Below, one piece after another: positions 8,036 through 17,407 of a stretch of 64,000 bases of DNA. The stretch is from Archangium minus (lineage in GTDB: Bacteria > Myxococcota > Myxococcia > Myxococcales > Myxococcaceae). The stretch lies in NCBI RefSeq assembly GCF_044360475.1, contig NZ_CP043494.1, positions 6,262,001 through 6,326,000 on the forward strand, in the 5' to 3' direction. Every line of letters starts with the position of its first letter. Positions within the stretch are counted from its first letter, which is position 1. The notes under the pieces were generated by a model, which saw only the letters and a program-made list of their open reading frames with translations, searched no databases and was not told the origin of the DNA. The position numbers and the translations under genes are program-made.

Positions 8036-9247
8036 TCAGCAGCCGAGGTTGTTGCCGGGGCTCACGCCGAGCAGGCTCGTGAAGTGCTGATAGGTGTTGA
8101 TGCGGCTCTGCACCTGAGCAGGGTTGCGGCCATTGCACTCCAGGGCGCCGTTGATGGTGCGGATCGTCTCTCCGAAGCCTGCGCCGTTGACGATGGCATT
8201 GTGCGCCGTCATGGAGCCAGCGCCTGTCTGCGTGGTCCAGAACCAGAGGCCGGTGCGCCAGGCGACGTTCGCATCCCGCGCGACCAGGTCCGGATCGTTC
8301 ATGAGGTTCAGCCCGAGCGCGTTGCCGGCGGCGCAGTAGTTGCCGTTCCAGGACAGCTGGATGGGGCCACGTCCGTAGTACCACTTGCCCGGCGCGCAGC
8401 CACAGCCCGGGGGACCCCAGCTGGTGTCGCACATCACGCTCTTGTTGATCTCCTCGGTGTACACGAGGCCGCCAGTCTCATGTGAGACGTTGGCGAGGAA
8501 GGCCGCCACCTCGCGCTTGCGGGTGTCGGTGTCGCCGGTGGTCGCGAACGAGGGGAAGGTCGACGCCGCCGCGAGCAGGGAGCTGTACGAGTAGAATGGA
8601 TTGCGGCCCGGGAACATGGTGTTGAACATGGACTCGCTCAGGATGGCGCCCAGCCCGTTTCCGGGCAGCGGAGGATTGGTGCCGTCACCCACCTTGTCGA
8701 AGGTGTAGAGCTGGTTGGCCGTGCCGGTATACGGGTACTGGACGTATTCCGTGCCGTTCTCCGCCGAGCCCCAGTACAGGTCGATGACCATGTCCGTGTG
8801 GCGCGCATGGATGCTGAACTGGTTGTTGCCGCGGGTCACGAACCTGAACTGCTGGTTGTTCCCTCCGACGTACGTCCACTGATGGACCTTGGCGTTCTGC
8901 GCGGTGCTGTTCTCGGAGATATCGAGCGCTTTGTTGCTGTTGACGTTGATGATCTTCCAGTACCCATCCGACGTCGGGGAGATGTGGAACTTCTGCGCGT
9001 TGGTGTTGTTGCAGTCATACTGCTGCACCTTGGCGCCGTCCGCGGTGCTGGCCGAGGCGATGTCGATGCACTTGTTGGTCATGACGGAGCGGATGACGTA
9101 GTCGCCCTCTGTGATGCTCGACACGACGGCCGCGCTCTCCAGCTGAGAGGTCTCCTCGACCGCCACCATTTCGTCGGCAGCGCATCCACCCAGTCCAGCC
9201 ACGACACCCAACAACGACAAACAACGATACACGATCCTACGGGACAT
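8036..9247 (-). CDS. Secreted GH19 chitinase lipoprotein with ricin-B-type lectin domain
   Basis: 403 residues. It begins with a lipoprotein signal peptide (lipobox LGGC, Cys near residue 22). Residues about 45-185 form a ricin-type beta-trefoil (repeated Q-x-W/F pattern: QKFHI, QQFRF, QLYTF) that binds carbohydrate. The C-terminal ~200 residues are a family 19 glycoside hydrolase: the catalytic acid lies in SHETGG, a second Glu in YTEEINKS, and the signature YYGRGPIQLSWNGNY follows. The expected action is hydrolysis of chitin or peptidoglycan-like polymers outside the cell, fitting predation on fungi or bacteria. It is a single gene with promoter sequence presumably in the 348-bp gap upstream. 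Confidence 0.92.
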   Translation of the reverse strand: MSRRIVYRCLSLLGVVAGLGGCAADEMVAVEETSQLESAAVVSSITEGDYVIRSVMTNKCIDIASASTADGAKVQQYDCNNTNAQKFHISPTSDGYWKIINVNSNKALDISENSTAQNAKVHQWTYVGGNNQQFRFVTRGNNQFSIHARHTDMVIDLYWGSAENGTEYVQYPYTGTANQLYTFDKVGDGTNPPLPGNGLGAILSESMFNTMFPGRNPFYSYSSLLAAASTFPSFATTGDTDTRKREVAAFLANVSHETGGLVYTEEINKSVMCDTSWGPPGCGCAPGKWYYGRGPIQLSWNGNYCAAGNALGLNLMNDPDLVARDANVAWRTGLWFWTTQTGAGSMTAHNAIVNGAGFGETIRTINGALECNGRNPAQVQSRINTYQHFTSLLGVSPGNNLGC

Positions 9248-9595
9248 ATTTCTCTCCTCGTGGTTGGAGAAATACCGATCCTGACGACTTCATTGAGAAG
9301 CCAGCTCATTTTTTCGGGTCAAACCGCGTTTCAGAGCCGCACCGGCGATGTTCACGGCTCGCCTTTGGGCCGGTGCGGATGGGGTCCTCCACCAGGGATA
9401 TCGCTGTGGGGGGGCACCACGAAGTGCGCAGGTGGGTACCGCCATCGAGGCAGGTGTGAGACCGCCAACGGTTGGGGACACCGGACTGGGGCCGAGGCGC
9501 TGTGGCCATTCAGGCATGCCGAGGTCTTCGGCGATGTCGAAGCCCGCCTCTTTCAGGTGAAATCGCTCATCCGGAGGCTCGTAGGAGGGGAGGGG
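9248..9595. other. Intergenic region without recognisable gene
   Basis: 348 bp between the divergent chitinase and the hydrolase at 9596. Short open frames exist on both strands but have no family resemblance and no ribosome binding site. A run of six T follows a weak hairpin near 9290-9315. The promoters of both flanking genes should lie here; I cannot place them with confidence. Confidence 0.5.
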
Positions 9596-10753
9596 ATGCC
9601 ACCCCTCTCCTTGGAGTCATCCGCCGTGAATCTCGCCCTGCTTCTGGTCCTGGCCGCCGCTCCCGCTCCGCAGTCGTGTGTCCCCGCGTTCACGAAAGCG
9701 CAGGCGAGAGGCATCATCGCCGATGCCCGCAGGATCGTTACACCCAACGGAGTCGAGGAGCTGCTCGAGCTGCCGATTGGTGGAACGAAGCAGTGGATTT
9801 CGGTGCGAGGACGAGACCGTCGCAATCCCGTCCTGCTCATGATTCACGGCGGTCCCGCCTCGCCGGAGATGCCGACGAGCTGGGCCTTCCAGGCGGGGTG
9901 GGAGGACTACTTCACCGTCGTCCAGTGGGACCAGCGCGGGTCTGGCAAGTCATACACCGCGAACGACCCGGCGATGATCGCACCCACGCTGTCCCTCGAG
10001 CGAATCACCCAGGACGCGGCTGAAGTGGTGCAGGCCCTACGAAAGCGTTACGGCAAGGAGAAGATCTTCGTCCTGGGCCACTCGTGGGGAAGCCTGGTGG
10101 GCCTGGGCCTCGCGCATAAGCATCCAGGGTGGCTTCACGCCTACGTGGGCATGGGCCAGGTCATCAACGGCCAGGAGAGCGAGCGTACAGGCTATGCGAT
10201 CACGCTCCGCGCCGCCGAGGCGGCCAGGAACGACGAGGCCATTCGCGAGCTGAAGTCGATTGCGCCGTATCCCGAAAAAGACGGCACGTTGCCGCTCGAG
10301 AAGATCGGCCTCGAGCGCAAGTGGTCCGTTCGGCTCGGCGGCCTGAGCCATCGCCGGGACAACCTGGGGTACTACCTCAACCAGGCGGAGCTCTCGCCGG
10401 ACTACTCCGACGAGGATGTGGCCGCCATCGACAAAGGCGCCGAGCTGTCGGTGCCGCGCCTGCTACCCGACCTCGGGAAGTTCAACTACACGAACGTTCT
10501 GGACTTTCGATGCCCCATCCTCATGTTCGCCGGGCGGCATGATTTCACGACGCCCTCCGAGCTCACCGCGGCGTGGCTCCAGAAGGTCCGCGCGCCGAAG
10601 AAGAAGCTGATCTGGTTCGAGAACTCGGGCCACATGGCGATGGTGGAGGAGCCCGGTCGTATGCTCGTGCATCTGGTCCAGGACGTGCGTCCCCTGGCCG
10701 GCAAGGCCGAGCTCGACGAAGCCGCGAAGTCCCCGGGTACTCCCAGGGGCTGA
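9596..10753 (+). CDS. Exported alpha/beta hydrolase, prolyl-aminopeptidase (S33)-like
   Basis: 385 residues with a signal peptide (hydrophobic VNLALLLVLAAAPA). The alpha/beta-hydrolase landmarks are complete: oxyanion HGGP, the WDQRGSGKS strand typical of proline iminopeptidases, nucleophile GHSWG, acid in FAGRHD, and base in NSGHM. Family S33 members remove N-terminal proline or hydrolyse small esters and amides; the substrate here is unknown. The ATG at 9596 is preceded by AGGAGGGGAGGGG, which decides the start against a much longer upstream open frame. It is followed by a truncated LysR gene, with no obvious operon partner. Confidence 0.87.
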   Translation: MPPLSLESSAVNLALLLVLAAAPAPQSCVPAFTKAQARGIIADARRIVTPNGVEELLELPIGGTKQWISVRGRDRRNPVLLMIHGGPASPEMPTSWAFQAGWEDYFTVVQWDQRGSGKSYTANDPAMIAPTLSLERITQDAAEVVQALRKRYGKEKIFVLGHSWGSLVGLGLAHKHPGWLHAYVGMGQVINGQESERTGYAITLRAAEAARNDEAIRELKSIAPYPEKDGTLPLEKIGLERKWSVRLGGLSHRRDNLGYYLNQAELSPDYSDEDVAAIDKGAELSVPRLLPDLGKFNYTNVLDFRCPILMFAGRHDFTTPSELTAAWLQKVRAPKKKLIWFENSGHMAMVEEPGRMLVHLVQDVRPLAGKAELDEAAKSPGTPRG

Positions 10754-10867
10754 GGTCAGGGCGACGTCGCCTCTTCAAGCATGTTCAGGGTCCGGACCGG
10801 GCGGCTACTCATGGGCACACGTCGTTCAGGCATCCCTCGAGCCACCTCCCCTCGGCGGATCGCTACC

Positions 10868-11230
10868 GTGAACCAACTCCTGGCCATGCGCGCCTTCGTG
10901 CGCGTTGTCGAGACCGGCTCGTTCAGCCGCGCGGCCGACCAGCTGGCCCAGCCGCGCTCGACGATCAGCAAGCTGGTCACCGATCTCGAAAAGCATCTCG
11001 GCATCAAGCTGATGCATCGCACCACCCGCGCGCTCGCCGTCACCTCGGACGGACTGGAGTACTACCGCCGCGCCGAGCGCCTGCTCGCCGAGCACGACGC
11101 CATGGACCGCGCGGTGCGCGGCAGGAAGCTCATCTATCCGCCCAACCGGCATCAGCATGCCCGGTTGAAGGTCTTCGTCGATTGGGTCAGGCAGACCTTC
11201 GGCGACGCTGCGCCTGCGGTCGACCCGTAG
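10868..11230 (+). pseudogene. LysR-type regulator with internal deletion
   Basis: 120 residues where LysR regulators have about 300. The N-terminal DNA-binding domain is intact (MRAFVRVVETGSFSRAADQL, STISKLVTDLEKHLG, RTTRALAVTSDG, EYYRRAERLL). After about residue 85 the sequence jumps to what is normally the extreme C-terminus (LIYPPNRHQHARLKVFVDW), so roughly 170 codons of the effector domain are missing while the reading frame is kept. GTG at 10868 is the likely start. The product could still bind DNA constitutively or be non-functional. It precedes the oxidoreductase at 11379 in the same direction. Confidence 0.8.
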
Positions 11231-11289
11231 CGCAGCGGCGCGGCGGTGGCTCGGAGGTGCGTTGTCTGTCTCTTCCGGTTGACACGGCG

Positions 11290-11331
11290 ACTTACCAAAA
11301 GTAACTTACTAAAAGTAACTTACTAAAAGTA
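11290..11331. promoter_or_regulatory. Three tandem 14-bp HxlR-like operator units
   Basis: ACTTACYAAAAGTA occurs three times head to tail at 11290-11303, 11304-11317 and 11318-11331, creating overlapping palindromes of the form TTACTnnnAGTAA. Known HxlR/YodB-family regulators bind TACT-type half-sites upstream of quinone and azo-reductase genes, which is what follows at 11379. The array ends 47 bp before that start codon, so it should overlap the promoter or leader. Confidence 0.6.
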
Positions 11332-11378
11332 TGCAGTCGGTGCCCTTCATCCGCAACCCGCAGGCAGGAGCCTTCGAC

Positions 11379-11999
11379 ATGCACACGCTCATCGTTGTCG
11401 CACATCCCGAGTCCAGGTCGCTCAGCCACAGCGTCGCCGCGCAGATCGCCGAGGGCGTGTCCCAGTCCGGTGCCGGCCATTCCTTCGAGATCGCGGACCT
11501 CGCCGCGGAAGCGTTCGATCCAAGGTTCACCGGGGCCGATCTCGCGGTCCACCGCAAGAAGGCGCCGCCGCCCGCCGATGTCGCCGCCGAGCAGGCGAGG
11601 ATCGATCGTGCCGATGCCCTTGTCCTGGTCTATCCGGTCTACTGGTGGTCGATGCCGGCGCTTCTGAAGGGCTGGATCGACCGCGTGTTCGCCAATGGCT
11701 GGGCTTTCGACTTCAGCCTGGATACCGGACTGGTGAAGAAGCTTCGTCACCTGCGGGTTCACCTCGTCGCCATCGCAGGCGCCGACGCACGGACCTACGC
11801 CCGGCACGGCTACTTCGGCGCCATGAAGACGCAGATCGACCATGGGATCTTCGATTACTGCGGCGCCTGCGTCGTGACATCCGAGCTCCTGCTCGAATCC
11901 GAAACGCAGGATCCGGCGTTTCATCTGGACGCCGCACGTGCCATCGGCCGCAATCTCTTCAATGCATCCAAGCGATGCGAGGCGGTCGAGGCGGCATGA
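11379..11999 (+). CDS. NAD(P)H oxidoreductase, flavodoxin-fold quinone reductase type
   Basis: 206 residues of the NQO/MdaB/KefF type flavodoxin-like fold: N-terminal phosphate-binding strand TLIVVAHPESRS, then the flavin-contact segment YPVYWWSMPALLKGWIDRVF. It likely reduces quinones or related electrophiles by two electrons using NAD(P)H and FMN/FAD, in the cytoplasm. The ATG at 11379 has CAGGAG 8 nt upstream and is preferred to the ATG at 11331 inside the operator repeat. It is expected to be induced by quinones through the HxlR-like operator array, though no HxlR gene is adjacent. The saccharopine-dehydrogenase-like gene starts 43 bp downstream and is probably co-transcribed. Confidence 0.88.
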   Translation: MHTLIVVAHPESRSLSHSVAAQIAEGVSQSGAGHSFEIADLAAEAFDPRFTGADLAVHRKKAPPPADVAAEQARIDRADALVLVYPVYWWSMPALLKGWIDRVFANGWAFDFSLDTGLVKKLRHLRVHLVAIAGADARTYARHGYFGAMKTQIDHGIFDYCGACVVTSELLLESETQDPAFHLDAARAIGRNLFNASKRCEAVEAA

Positions 12000-12042
12000 A
12001 CCCATTGATCGAGCGGAAGTCGAGAACCCCAGGAGAGCACTC

Positions 12043-13035
12043 ATGAAGTCACGCATCCTCATCTCAGGTGGTTATGGACTGGTAGGCGGTTTCATCGCGC
12101 GGCACATCAGGAAGCTCAACAAGGAGGTGGAGCTCATCCTCGCGGGGCGAAATCCCGAGAAGGGAGCGGCCCTCGCGCAGGAGCTGGGTGGCGCCACGAC
12201 GGCTCGGCTCGATGTTTCGAATCCCGAGCGGGAACTGAGCGAGGTGGGACCTGTCGAGCTCATCGTTGCGGCCTTGCAGGACCCGGGCGACAATCTCATC
12301 CATGCCGCATTGGAGCGTGGCATCGCCCATATCGGCATCACGAAGCTGGCGGAAGACGTCGCGCCCGTTACCTTCGCGGCGGTGCGCTCGCCCCCGAAGC
12401 GGCCCATCGTCCTGCTGGGGCATTGGCAGGCAGGTGTGTTGACGCACGTTGCACGGAAGGCCGTCGAACCGTTCAGCCGTATCGACTCACTTCAGCTCGC
12501 GGGAGTCTACGATACGAAGGACCCGATTGGACCGATGACCGCCAATGACACCGAGCATTTCATCGGCCGTGCGCTGCTGCGTGAGGAGGGAGTCTGGAAA
12601 TGGGTCGACGCCACGCAGCACGGGAGGTCCCTCCGTCTAGGGGATGAGCGTGTATCGCAGGGACTCCCCATGTCCGTGCTCGACGTGCCAAGCCTTGCCA
12701 CGGTGACGGGGGCGCCGAATGTCCGCTTCGACCTCGTCCAGGGTGAGTCCCTCGGTACGCGCGCCGGGGGCCCGGCGTCCCATGATCTCTACATCGATAT
12801 CGAAGGCCGCCTGAAGGATGGCACGCCAGCCCATCGTCGGACGATGGTTTCCGACCCGGTTGGCAACGCACACATGACCGCGCTGGGGGTGCTGGTCGTC
12901 ATCGAGCGTATCCTGGGCCTGGACGGACGGCCCGCAGCACATGGCGGGCTGCAACTGCCCGAGACGCTCGTGGCGCCTGATGAGGCCATCGCGCGGTTCA
13001 AGCAGTTCGGTGTTCGCATCGTCAGCGACGCGTGA
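12043..13035 (+). CDS. Saccharopine-dehydrogenase-like NAD(P)-binding protein
   Basis: 330 residues. The N-terminus has a Rossmann motif GGYGLVGGFIARHI followed by a basic AGRNPEK loop, as in the saccharopine dehydrogenase NADP-binding domain family; the remainder has no motif that I can tie to a reaction. The start at 12043 has AGGAGAG about 6 nt upstream. It lies 43 bp after the quinone reductase gene in the same direction, so the two probably form one operon for a redox or detoxification task. True saccharopine dehydrogenase activity is unlikely; treat it as an oxidoreductase of unknown substrate. Confidence 0.72.
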   Translation: MKSRILISGGYGLVGGFIARHIRKLNKEVELILAGRNPEKGAALAQELGGATTARLDVSNPERELSEVGPVELIVAALQDPGDNLIHAALERGIAHIGITKLAEDVAPVTFAAVRSPPKRPIVLLGHWQAGVLTHVARKAVEPFSRIDSLQLAGVYDTKDPIGPMTANDTEHFIGRALLREEGVWKWVDATQHGRSLRLGDERVSQGLPMSVLDVPSLATVTGAPNVRFDLVQGESLGTRAGGPASHDLYIDIEGRLKDGTPAHRRTMVSDPVGNAHMTALGVLVVIERILGLDGRPAAHGGLQLPETLVAPDEAIARFKQFGVRIVSDA

Positions 13036-13079
13036 GGTGCAGGGACCCCTCCGGAGCTGTCTGGAAGGGCGTCCTGGTC

Positions 13080-13274
13080 ATGAGAAATCAAAACTGCATG
13101 GATGCTTTTGTTGAATGCACGAAGGGCCGCGGTGAGTGGGCAGAGGAGTACGCAGCCGAGTTCGATGCGGTGGAACCCGCCATTGACTGGCTCAATCTGA
13201 CGCCACTCCTGGTCATGGCGGAACGCTCCCCGGGAATGCTCTCCGAAATCGAGCTCGCGGAGGTGTGCAGGTGA
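13080..13274 (+). CDS. Small hypothetical protein, coupled to the next gene
   Basis: 64 residues, MRNQNCMDAFVECTKGRGEW onward, acidic and with no recognised domain. The ATG at 13080 is 44 bp after the preceding stop; an in-frame ATG at 13032 would overlap it. Its TGA (13272-13274) overlaps the GTG start of the following gene (13271), the usual sign of translational coupling, so the pair is likely real and functionally linked. No function can be assigned. Confidence 0.5.
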   Translation: MRNQNCMDAFVECTKGRGEWAEEYAAEFDAVEPAIDWLNLTPLLVMAERSPGMLSEIELAEVCR

Positions 13275-13759
13275 CAATCTTCGAGGAGCTTACAGGCGCG
13301 ACGCTTTTCATCGGGACCCGGCGGCGAGCAGCGGAGGCGCTGGAGGCGCTGACCGCCAGGGGAATCCCCCCGCGGACTCCTTCGTTCGCCACACGCGTGG
13401 AGGCGGAGGAATGGTTGATGAGCCACCCAGCCAATCCCTATGCCTTCGTGGCAATCGCCGGGGAGCACTACTTCGCGGTGCATCACCCGAGGCTGAAGCG
13501 TCACTCCCTCCACCACGTGGCGTCCGTCGGGCCAGTGGGATTCCGCGCCAGAAGCGCGCGAGAGGCCACGGAGTCTCCGGAGACGGACAGGTCGATCCAC
13601 GGCGACATCGCGACAACGCCGAGGATCCGATTCCCGTGTCGCGGCTGGGCTTGTTGGTCAGAACGGAGGGGTGAACGAGAACCAGGACCATCACGTCGAA
13701 GCCGCCGTGCCGATGGATGTCTTGCGCCGGCCAGAAGCCACGGGAAAGCACCGTCATGA
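13271..13759 (+). CDS. Hypothetical protein with possibly altered C-terminus
   Basis: About 162 residues from a GTG overlapping the stop of the upstream gene (another GTG at 13265 is possible). The first ~90 residues read as a compact folded domain (FIGTRRRAAEALEALTARGI, EAEEWLMSHPANPYAFVAIAGEHYFAVHH). Beyond about residue 95 the composition becomes Arg/Ser/Pro rich and frame-shadow-like, as if the natural stop were lost. No family recognised. The gene sits just inside the right 27-bp repeat, so truncation or fusion at an element edge is plausible. Confidence 0.45.
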   Translation: MTIFEELTGATLFIGTRRRAAEALEALTARGIPPRTPSFATRVEAEEWLMSHPANPYAFVAIAGEHYFAVHHPRLKRHSLHHVASVGPVGFRARSAREATESPETDRSIHGDIATTPRIRFPCRGWACWSERRGEREPGPSRRSRRADGCLAPARSHGKAPS

Positions 13760-13872
13760 AGGACATGGCCCCGTGAAGGTAGATGCCCAGCTGCATGGCC
13801 AGGGCCGCACCCACGTCTCCAGAGGCAGAGGCACCCTTCCTCTGCTTCCGGAGCACCCAGCGCTGTTCTCGC

Positions 13873-13899
13873 GGAGGCGGCGGGAATCGAGCCCGCCGC
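13873..13899. repeat. Right copy of the 27-bp tRNA/tmRNA-end-like direct repeat
   Basis: Same orientation as 4071-4097, with one mismatch (A for C in the loop). It forms a 9-bp GC hairpin, GGCGGCGGG pairing with CCCGCCGCC, placed between the convergent hypothetical gene and ahcY, so it may also act as a bidirectional terminator. Together the two copies bracket 9.8 kb of accessory genes. Confidence 0.5.
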
Positions 13900-13915
13900 C
13901 TCGGAGCGCTACCGC

Positions 13916-15334
<1,419 letters not shown>

Positions 15335-15413
15335 GCATTGCTCCTGATTGGCAGGGGGCTGGATGTGGCAGACGGCTCTTGCTCGCCTCCCGGGCACCCA
15401 GCCACGAGTCAGC

Positions 15414-15473
15414 GAGCGCCGTTGCACGAACCTGAGCCTGGCGGGGGAGGACCCCCGTTGCAGCGCTCCTCAG
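15414..15473 (-). ncRNA. SAH riboswitch in the ahcY leader
   Basis: On the minus strand the conserved SAH-riboswitch blocks occur in order: GAGGAGCGCTGCAACG, a variable GGGGGTCCTCCCCC hairpin, CCAGGCTC, and GCAACGGCGCTC. GAGCGC pairs with GCGCTC, and CTGAG with CTCAG, as in the known fold. It ends about 80 nt before the ahcY start. In this class SAH binding turns expression on, which fits the enzyme's role. Confidence 0.92.
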
Positions 15474-15639
15474 GGTGTGGGGACCCTATATCAGGACGAT
15501 ATTGCTTCGCCACAGAACTGAACCCTCCGAGGCTTCGGTCGAGCGGATGGGGGCCAGGGGGAGGGGTCCGGTATCTCGGTGGAGGGGAGCGGGGGCCTGC
15601 TTCCTTCCTCGCCCTGTCCCGTGGAGCAGACGCTCCAGT

Positions 15640-17019
15640 TCATCCGCGAACGCCCCGCTCGGATACGCGAGCTCCGCGAGGCGCACCGCTGAGGTTCGAG
15701 GTCAGCACCCAGCGCACGCCCTCGAGGCCGAGGTCCTGGGCGAGCTGGTCGACCATCTGCCCATAGTGCTCCTGCACCCATTGGCGGAAATAGCGATCTG
15801 GCACAGAGAGCACCAGATGCCCGTCCTCCACGTCGACGGGGCGGGCCTGAGCGAGCCAGGAGAGGGCGTACCGCTTCCCATGGTCGTTGAGTGAGGCAAG
15901 GCACGCCTGCCACAGGCGTCCGGCTTCCGTGCTCACGTCCACGGACGGCGGACCGGACGGCACCCCAGTCGGGTTCTCCTGCTGGACAGGCTGGAGGTAG
16001 CGTCCCCAGACCCGTGGGGTGCAGAAGGCTTCCGCGGTGCAGCGGGGCTCACGAGAGCGCCCCCAGTCCGAGTGGAGGTAGCCCCGCCAGGCTTCCAGGA
16101 GCCGTCCCTCGTCGCCGCCCACCTTGCTCAGTGCGCCGCGGTACCAGCTCGCCCAGCCCTTGGGCTGCTCCTCCGGGGGGATGCCGGGAAGTGCGCGGCA
16201 GCGTTCCTCCTGACAGGCCTCGAAGAAGGCTTCCGCTCCGGACGGGGCGCGCTCCGACTTCCGGGACTCCTGGGGCTCCGTGCCCGCGGACGTGGGGGTT
16301 GTCAGCACGGCGGTTGCCACGGCCTGACGCCACTCTTCGCGCGGAGGAGACGCGGGCACAATGTGCGTGCCGGGCAGGGCGAGCTGGACGGGGGTGTCGT
16401 CTGCGGACGCGTCCTCATCTGGGCGCGGGAGCGGGGCGACGGGAGCGAGACGTCCGGCGGACATTGCCGCTTCCAAGGCCTCTGCTGCAGCAGAAGAAGT
16501 CTTCTTCTCACTCTCTTTCTCTCTCTTCTTTCTTGCGGGGGACGTCACGGGGATGTCCGAGGAACGTCCCGCGGACGCGCCGGAGCTCTTGGCGGCACGC
16601 TCTCGTCGCTTGCGCTCGGCCTCTTTCCTTTTCTTTTCGAGGACTTGCACGTAGCGATCGCAGAGGGTGAAGCGGACGCTGTCTCCTTCCCGCACCAGAA
16701 TCCCGGCGCGAAGCAGCGCGTCCCAGAAGGCTCCGGGAGCGCCCGTCCACCGGACCGCACCCTCGACCGCGTCCCGCCATACCGCCTCGTCCGCGGATGC
16801 GTCCGCGGATGCGTCCGTGGACATGTCCAGGACGTGTCCGCCGGACGCGGGGAAGGGTTCGAAGCGCCCAGCGGGCAGGGCCTGCACCGCCCAGATCTGG
16901 AGCTCCACCATGGCGCCCACGAAGGCTCGCCGATCCATCCCCAGTGCGCGTGCAGCACACACCACGGGGAGGCTCATGGGAAAGCCCACGTCCACCTGTA
17001 CCCAGTCCAACCCGGCCAC
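15640..17019 (-). CDS. Phage/plasmid-type replication protein with DnaA domain-I-like C-terminus
   Basis: 459 residues. Residues ~1-120 look like the winged-helix N-terminus of phage replisome-organiser proteins (DWVQVDVGFPMSLPVVCAARALGM, then VREGDSVRFT). A basic, charged linker follows (KKRKEAERKRRERAA, KKREKESEKK), and the last ~75 residues (LWQACLASLNDHGKRYALSW ... DRYFRQWVQEHYGQMVDQL) resemble DnaA domain I. A DASADASADEA low-complexity stretch near residue 70 comes from a short tandem DNA repeat. GTG at 17019 has GGAGG 8 nt upstream. It is probably a prophage or plasmid remnant acting in origin or helicase recruitment; no other phage replication genes are visible. Confidence 0.6.
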   Translation of the reverse strand: MAGLDWVQVDVGFPMSLPVVCAARALGMDRRAFVGAMVELQIWAVQALPAGRFEPFPASGGHVLDMSTDASADASADEAVWRDAVEGAVRWTGAPGAFWDALLRAGILVREGDSVRFTLCDRYVQVLEKKRKEAERKRRERAAKSSGASAGRSSDIPVTSPARKKREKESEKKTSSAAAEALEAAMSAGRLAPVAPLPRPDEDASADDTPVQLALPGTHIVPASPPREEWRQAVATAVLTTPTSAGTEPQESRKSERAPSGAEAFFEACQEERCRALPGIPPEEQPKGWASWYRGALSKVGGDEGRLLEAWRGYLHSDWGRSREPRCTAEAFCTPRVWGRYLQPVQQENPTGVPSGPPSVDVSTEAGRLWQACLASLNDHGKRYALSWLAQARPVDVEDGHLVLSVPDRYFRQWVQEHYGQMVDQLAQDLGLEGVRWVLTSNLSGAPRGARVSERGVRG

Positions 17020-17020
17020 G

Positions 17021-17212
17021 TCACCGCCTCCCCAGGGACCCGCGCGCGGCGCGCGTGATCCCCGTGTGCATCCGCCTCACGCCGGCGGCCACATCCACAT
17101 CCCCCTTCGTGGAAGCACCGTGGCGCCCGCCCCCAAGAGGGGAGAGGTGCCATCCGTGTTGCCACGCCACCAGCAGGAGAAGCCGCTGGAAAATGGCCTC
17201 GGGGTGATCCAC
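17021..17212 (-). CDS. Small hypothetical protein upstream of the replication gene
   Basis: 63 residues from a GTG at 17212; a longer form from GTG 17296 is possible. The segment HPEAIFQRLLLLVAWQHGWHLSP is amphipathic helix-like and the C-terminus is basic. Its stop lies 1 nt upstream of the GTG of the replication gene, suggesting translational coupling. No family recognised, and no convincing ribosome binding site, so it may not be expressed. Confidence 0.35.
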   Translation of the reverse strand: MDHPEAIFQRLLLLVAWQHGWHLSPLGGGRHGASTKGDVDVAAGVRRMHTGITRAARGSLGRR

Positions 17213-17407
17213 TCCCGCGATCTGGGCTGTCCCTCTCGGATCGTCTACCCCCCGGGTCACCTGGTCCCGGGGGCTCCCGTTCGCTGGTGAAGCCACGTGT
17301 CGCTACAGGGATGTTGCTCTTAAGGTAGTGTGCGACTTATCCTCCTAAAATTCAGGAAAACAGAGATATTGGACACATCTCCATGATTCTCTGGATTACC
17401 GGAACGA

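Noticed and set aside
13308..13856. Minus-strand frame (182 codons) overlapping the hypothetical gene before ahcY
   Set aside because: No ribosome binding site, mixed low-complexity tail and no recognisable domain; the plus-strand coupled pair is a better reading.
15486..15686. Short minus-strand frame overlapping the end of the replication gene
   Set aside because: Its first 25 residues look protein-like, but it has no ribosome binding site or homologue that I recognise. A C-terminal frameshift of the replication gene was considered, but nothing confirms it.
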